Source: PFJX01 sp037442845 (lineage in GTDB: Bacteria > Pseudomonadota > Gammaproteobacteria > Burkholderiales > Thiobacillaceae). Taken from it: a DNA stretch of 22,133 nt. Location of the stretch: NCBI GenBank assembly GCA_037442845.1, contig JBBIPL010000028.1, forward strand, positions 1 to 22,133, read 5' to 3'. Below the pieces are notes generated by a model. The model saw only the letters and a list, made by a program, of their open reading frames with translations, did no database searches and had not been told where the DNA came from. A program made the translations under genes and the position numbers. This document shows, in pieces, positions 21,256-22,133 of this stretch (positions are counted from its first letter, which is position 1; every line of letters starts with the position of its first letter).

Positions 21256-22133
21256 ATGTACAAGACCATCGAAGATTTCGTCGGCAACACCCCCCTGGTG
21301 CGCTTGCGCAAGCTGCCGGGCGCTACTTCCAACGTCGTCCTGGTCAAGCTGGAGGGCAACAACCCGGCCGGCTCGGTGAAGGATCGGCCGGCCCTGTCGA
21401 TGATCGCCAGGGCGGAGGCGCGTGGCGAGATTCGCCCCGGCGATACCCTCATCGAGGCCACCAGCGGCAACACCGGCATCGCCCTGGCGATGGCGGCCGC
21501 CATCCGCGGCTACCGCATGCTGCTGATCATGCCCGAGCACCTGTCGATCGAGCGCCGCCAGACCATGAAGGCCTATGGCGCGGAACTGGTGCTGGTGAGC
21601 AAGGAGGCGGGCATGGAGGGCGCCCGCGACCTGGCGGAAGCCATGCAGCGCGAAGGCCGCGGCAAGATCCTCGACCAGTTCGCCAACCCGGATAATCCGG
21701 TCGCCCACTACGAGACCACCGGCCCGGAAATCTGGCGGGATAGCGCGGGCACGCTCACCCACTTCGTTTCCAGCATGGGCACCACCGGCACCATCATGGG
21801 CTGTTCGCGCTATCTCAAGGAAGTCAATCCGGCCATCCAGATCGTCGGCGTGCAGCCGGAGGAGGGCGCCCAGATCCCCGGCATCCGCAAGTGGCCCGCC
21901 GAGTACGTGCCGAAGATCTGCGACTACGATCGGGTCGACCGCATGATTTACGTCGGTCAGGCGGAGGCGGAGGAAACCGCCCGCCGCCTGGCGGCGGAGG
22001 AAGGCATCTTCGCCGGCATCTCCTCCGGCGGCGCCCTCTACGCGGCGCTGCAACTGTGCAAGGAAGTGGAACACGCGGTCATCGTTTCCATCGTCTGCGA
22101 CCGCGGCGACCGCTACCTCTCCACCGGCGTGTT
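21256..22133 (+). CDS. cysM: Cysteine synthase B (3' end outside window)
   Basis: A PLP enzyme that makes cysteine from O-acetylserine and sulfide, or S-sulfocysteine from thiosulfate. The PLP lysine is Lys42 in GSVKDRPA; the substrate loop TSGNTG is at 69-74 and the phosphate-binding GTTGT at 175-179. The stretch PEEGAQIPGIRKWPAEY and the ending CDRGDRYLSTGV are typical of CysM rather than CysK. 292 residues are visible; the reading frame runs off the window with probably only a short tail missing (E. coli CysM is 303 aa). ATG 21256 gives the standard N-terminus MYKTIEDFVGNTPLV. Confidence 0.95.
   Translation, partial: MYKTIEDFVGNTPLVRLRKLPGATSNVVLVKLEGNNPAGSVKDRPALSMIARAEARGEIRPGDTLIEATSGNTGIALAMAAAIRGYRMLLIMPEHLSIERRQTMKAYGAELVLVSKEAGMEGARDLAEAMQREGRGKILDQFANPDNPVAHYETTGPEIWRDSAGTLTHFVSSMGTTGTIMGCSRYLKEVNPAIQIVGVQPEEGAQIPGIRKWPAEYVPKICDYDRVDRMIYVGQAEAEETARRLAAEEGIFAGISSGGALYAALQLCKEVEHAVIVSIVCDRGDRYLSTGV

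Overview
The window is high-GC DNA (roughly two-thirds G+C by eye) from what looks like a betaproteobacterium. The main clue is one long co-directional run in the order serC-serA-pheA-hisC-tyrA-aroA-[insert]-cmk-rpsA-ihfB-lapA-lapB-pyrF-cysM. This is the conserved order of that class, where cmk normally follows aroA directly. The order or genus cannot be fixed from the sequence alone.

Region 1 (1-2300): iron uptake. The C-terminal half of an FbpB-type ferric permease runs off the left edge. An FbpA-type ferric-binding protein lies convergent to it on the minus strand, behind a promoter that overlaps Fur-box-like palindromes. Region 2 (2296-3442, minus strand): an NlpC/P60 cell-wall hydrolase overlaps an exported His-rich protein of unknown function. 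Region 3 (3557-5884, plus strand): a helical protein of unknown function sits 12 bases ahead of an AarF/UbiB (ABC1) atypical kinase with two C-terminal membrane segments.

Region 4 (6110-12796): serine and aromatic amino-acid synthesis. SerC and a short ACT-domain SerA make phosphoserine precursors. AroA makes EPSP on the chorismate route. PheA, a HisC-type aminotransferase and TyrA lead from chorismate to Phe and Tyr. The hisC-tyrA and tyrA-aroA junctions are GTGA and TTGA overlaps with non-ATG starts.

Region 5 (12797-16162): an accessory island splitting aroA from cmk. It holds an apparently intact TacA/TacT-like toxin-antitoxin pair with its own promoter and a palindromic operator over the -10. 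Next is a shrunken remnant of a type III restriction (Res-like) C-terminal nuclease domain, then an intact 575-aa OLD-like ATPase-TOPRIM protein, then a frameshifted, internally deleted Mod-like methyltransferase remnant that begins with a C8 tract. The spacing suggests the ancestral module was res - ATPase/TOPRIM - mod, with the middle gene kept intact. This is the most interesting part of the window.

Region 6 (16163-22133): cmk, a rho-independent terminator, rpsA, ihfB, a GC-rich hairpin, then lapA-lapB-pyrF joined by short overlaps, and cysM running off the right edge. No tRNA, rRNA, CRISPR array or complete insertion sequence was seen.
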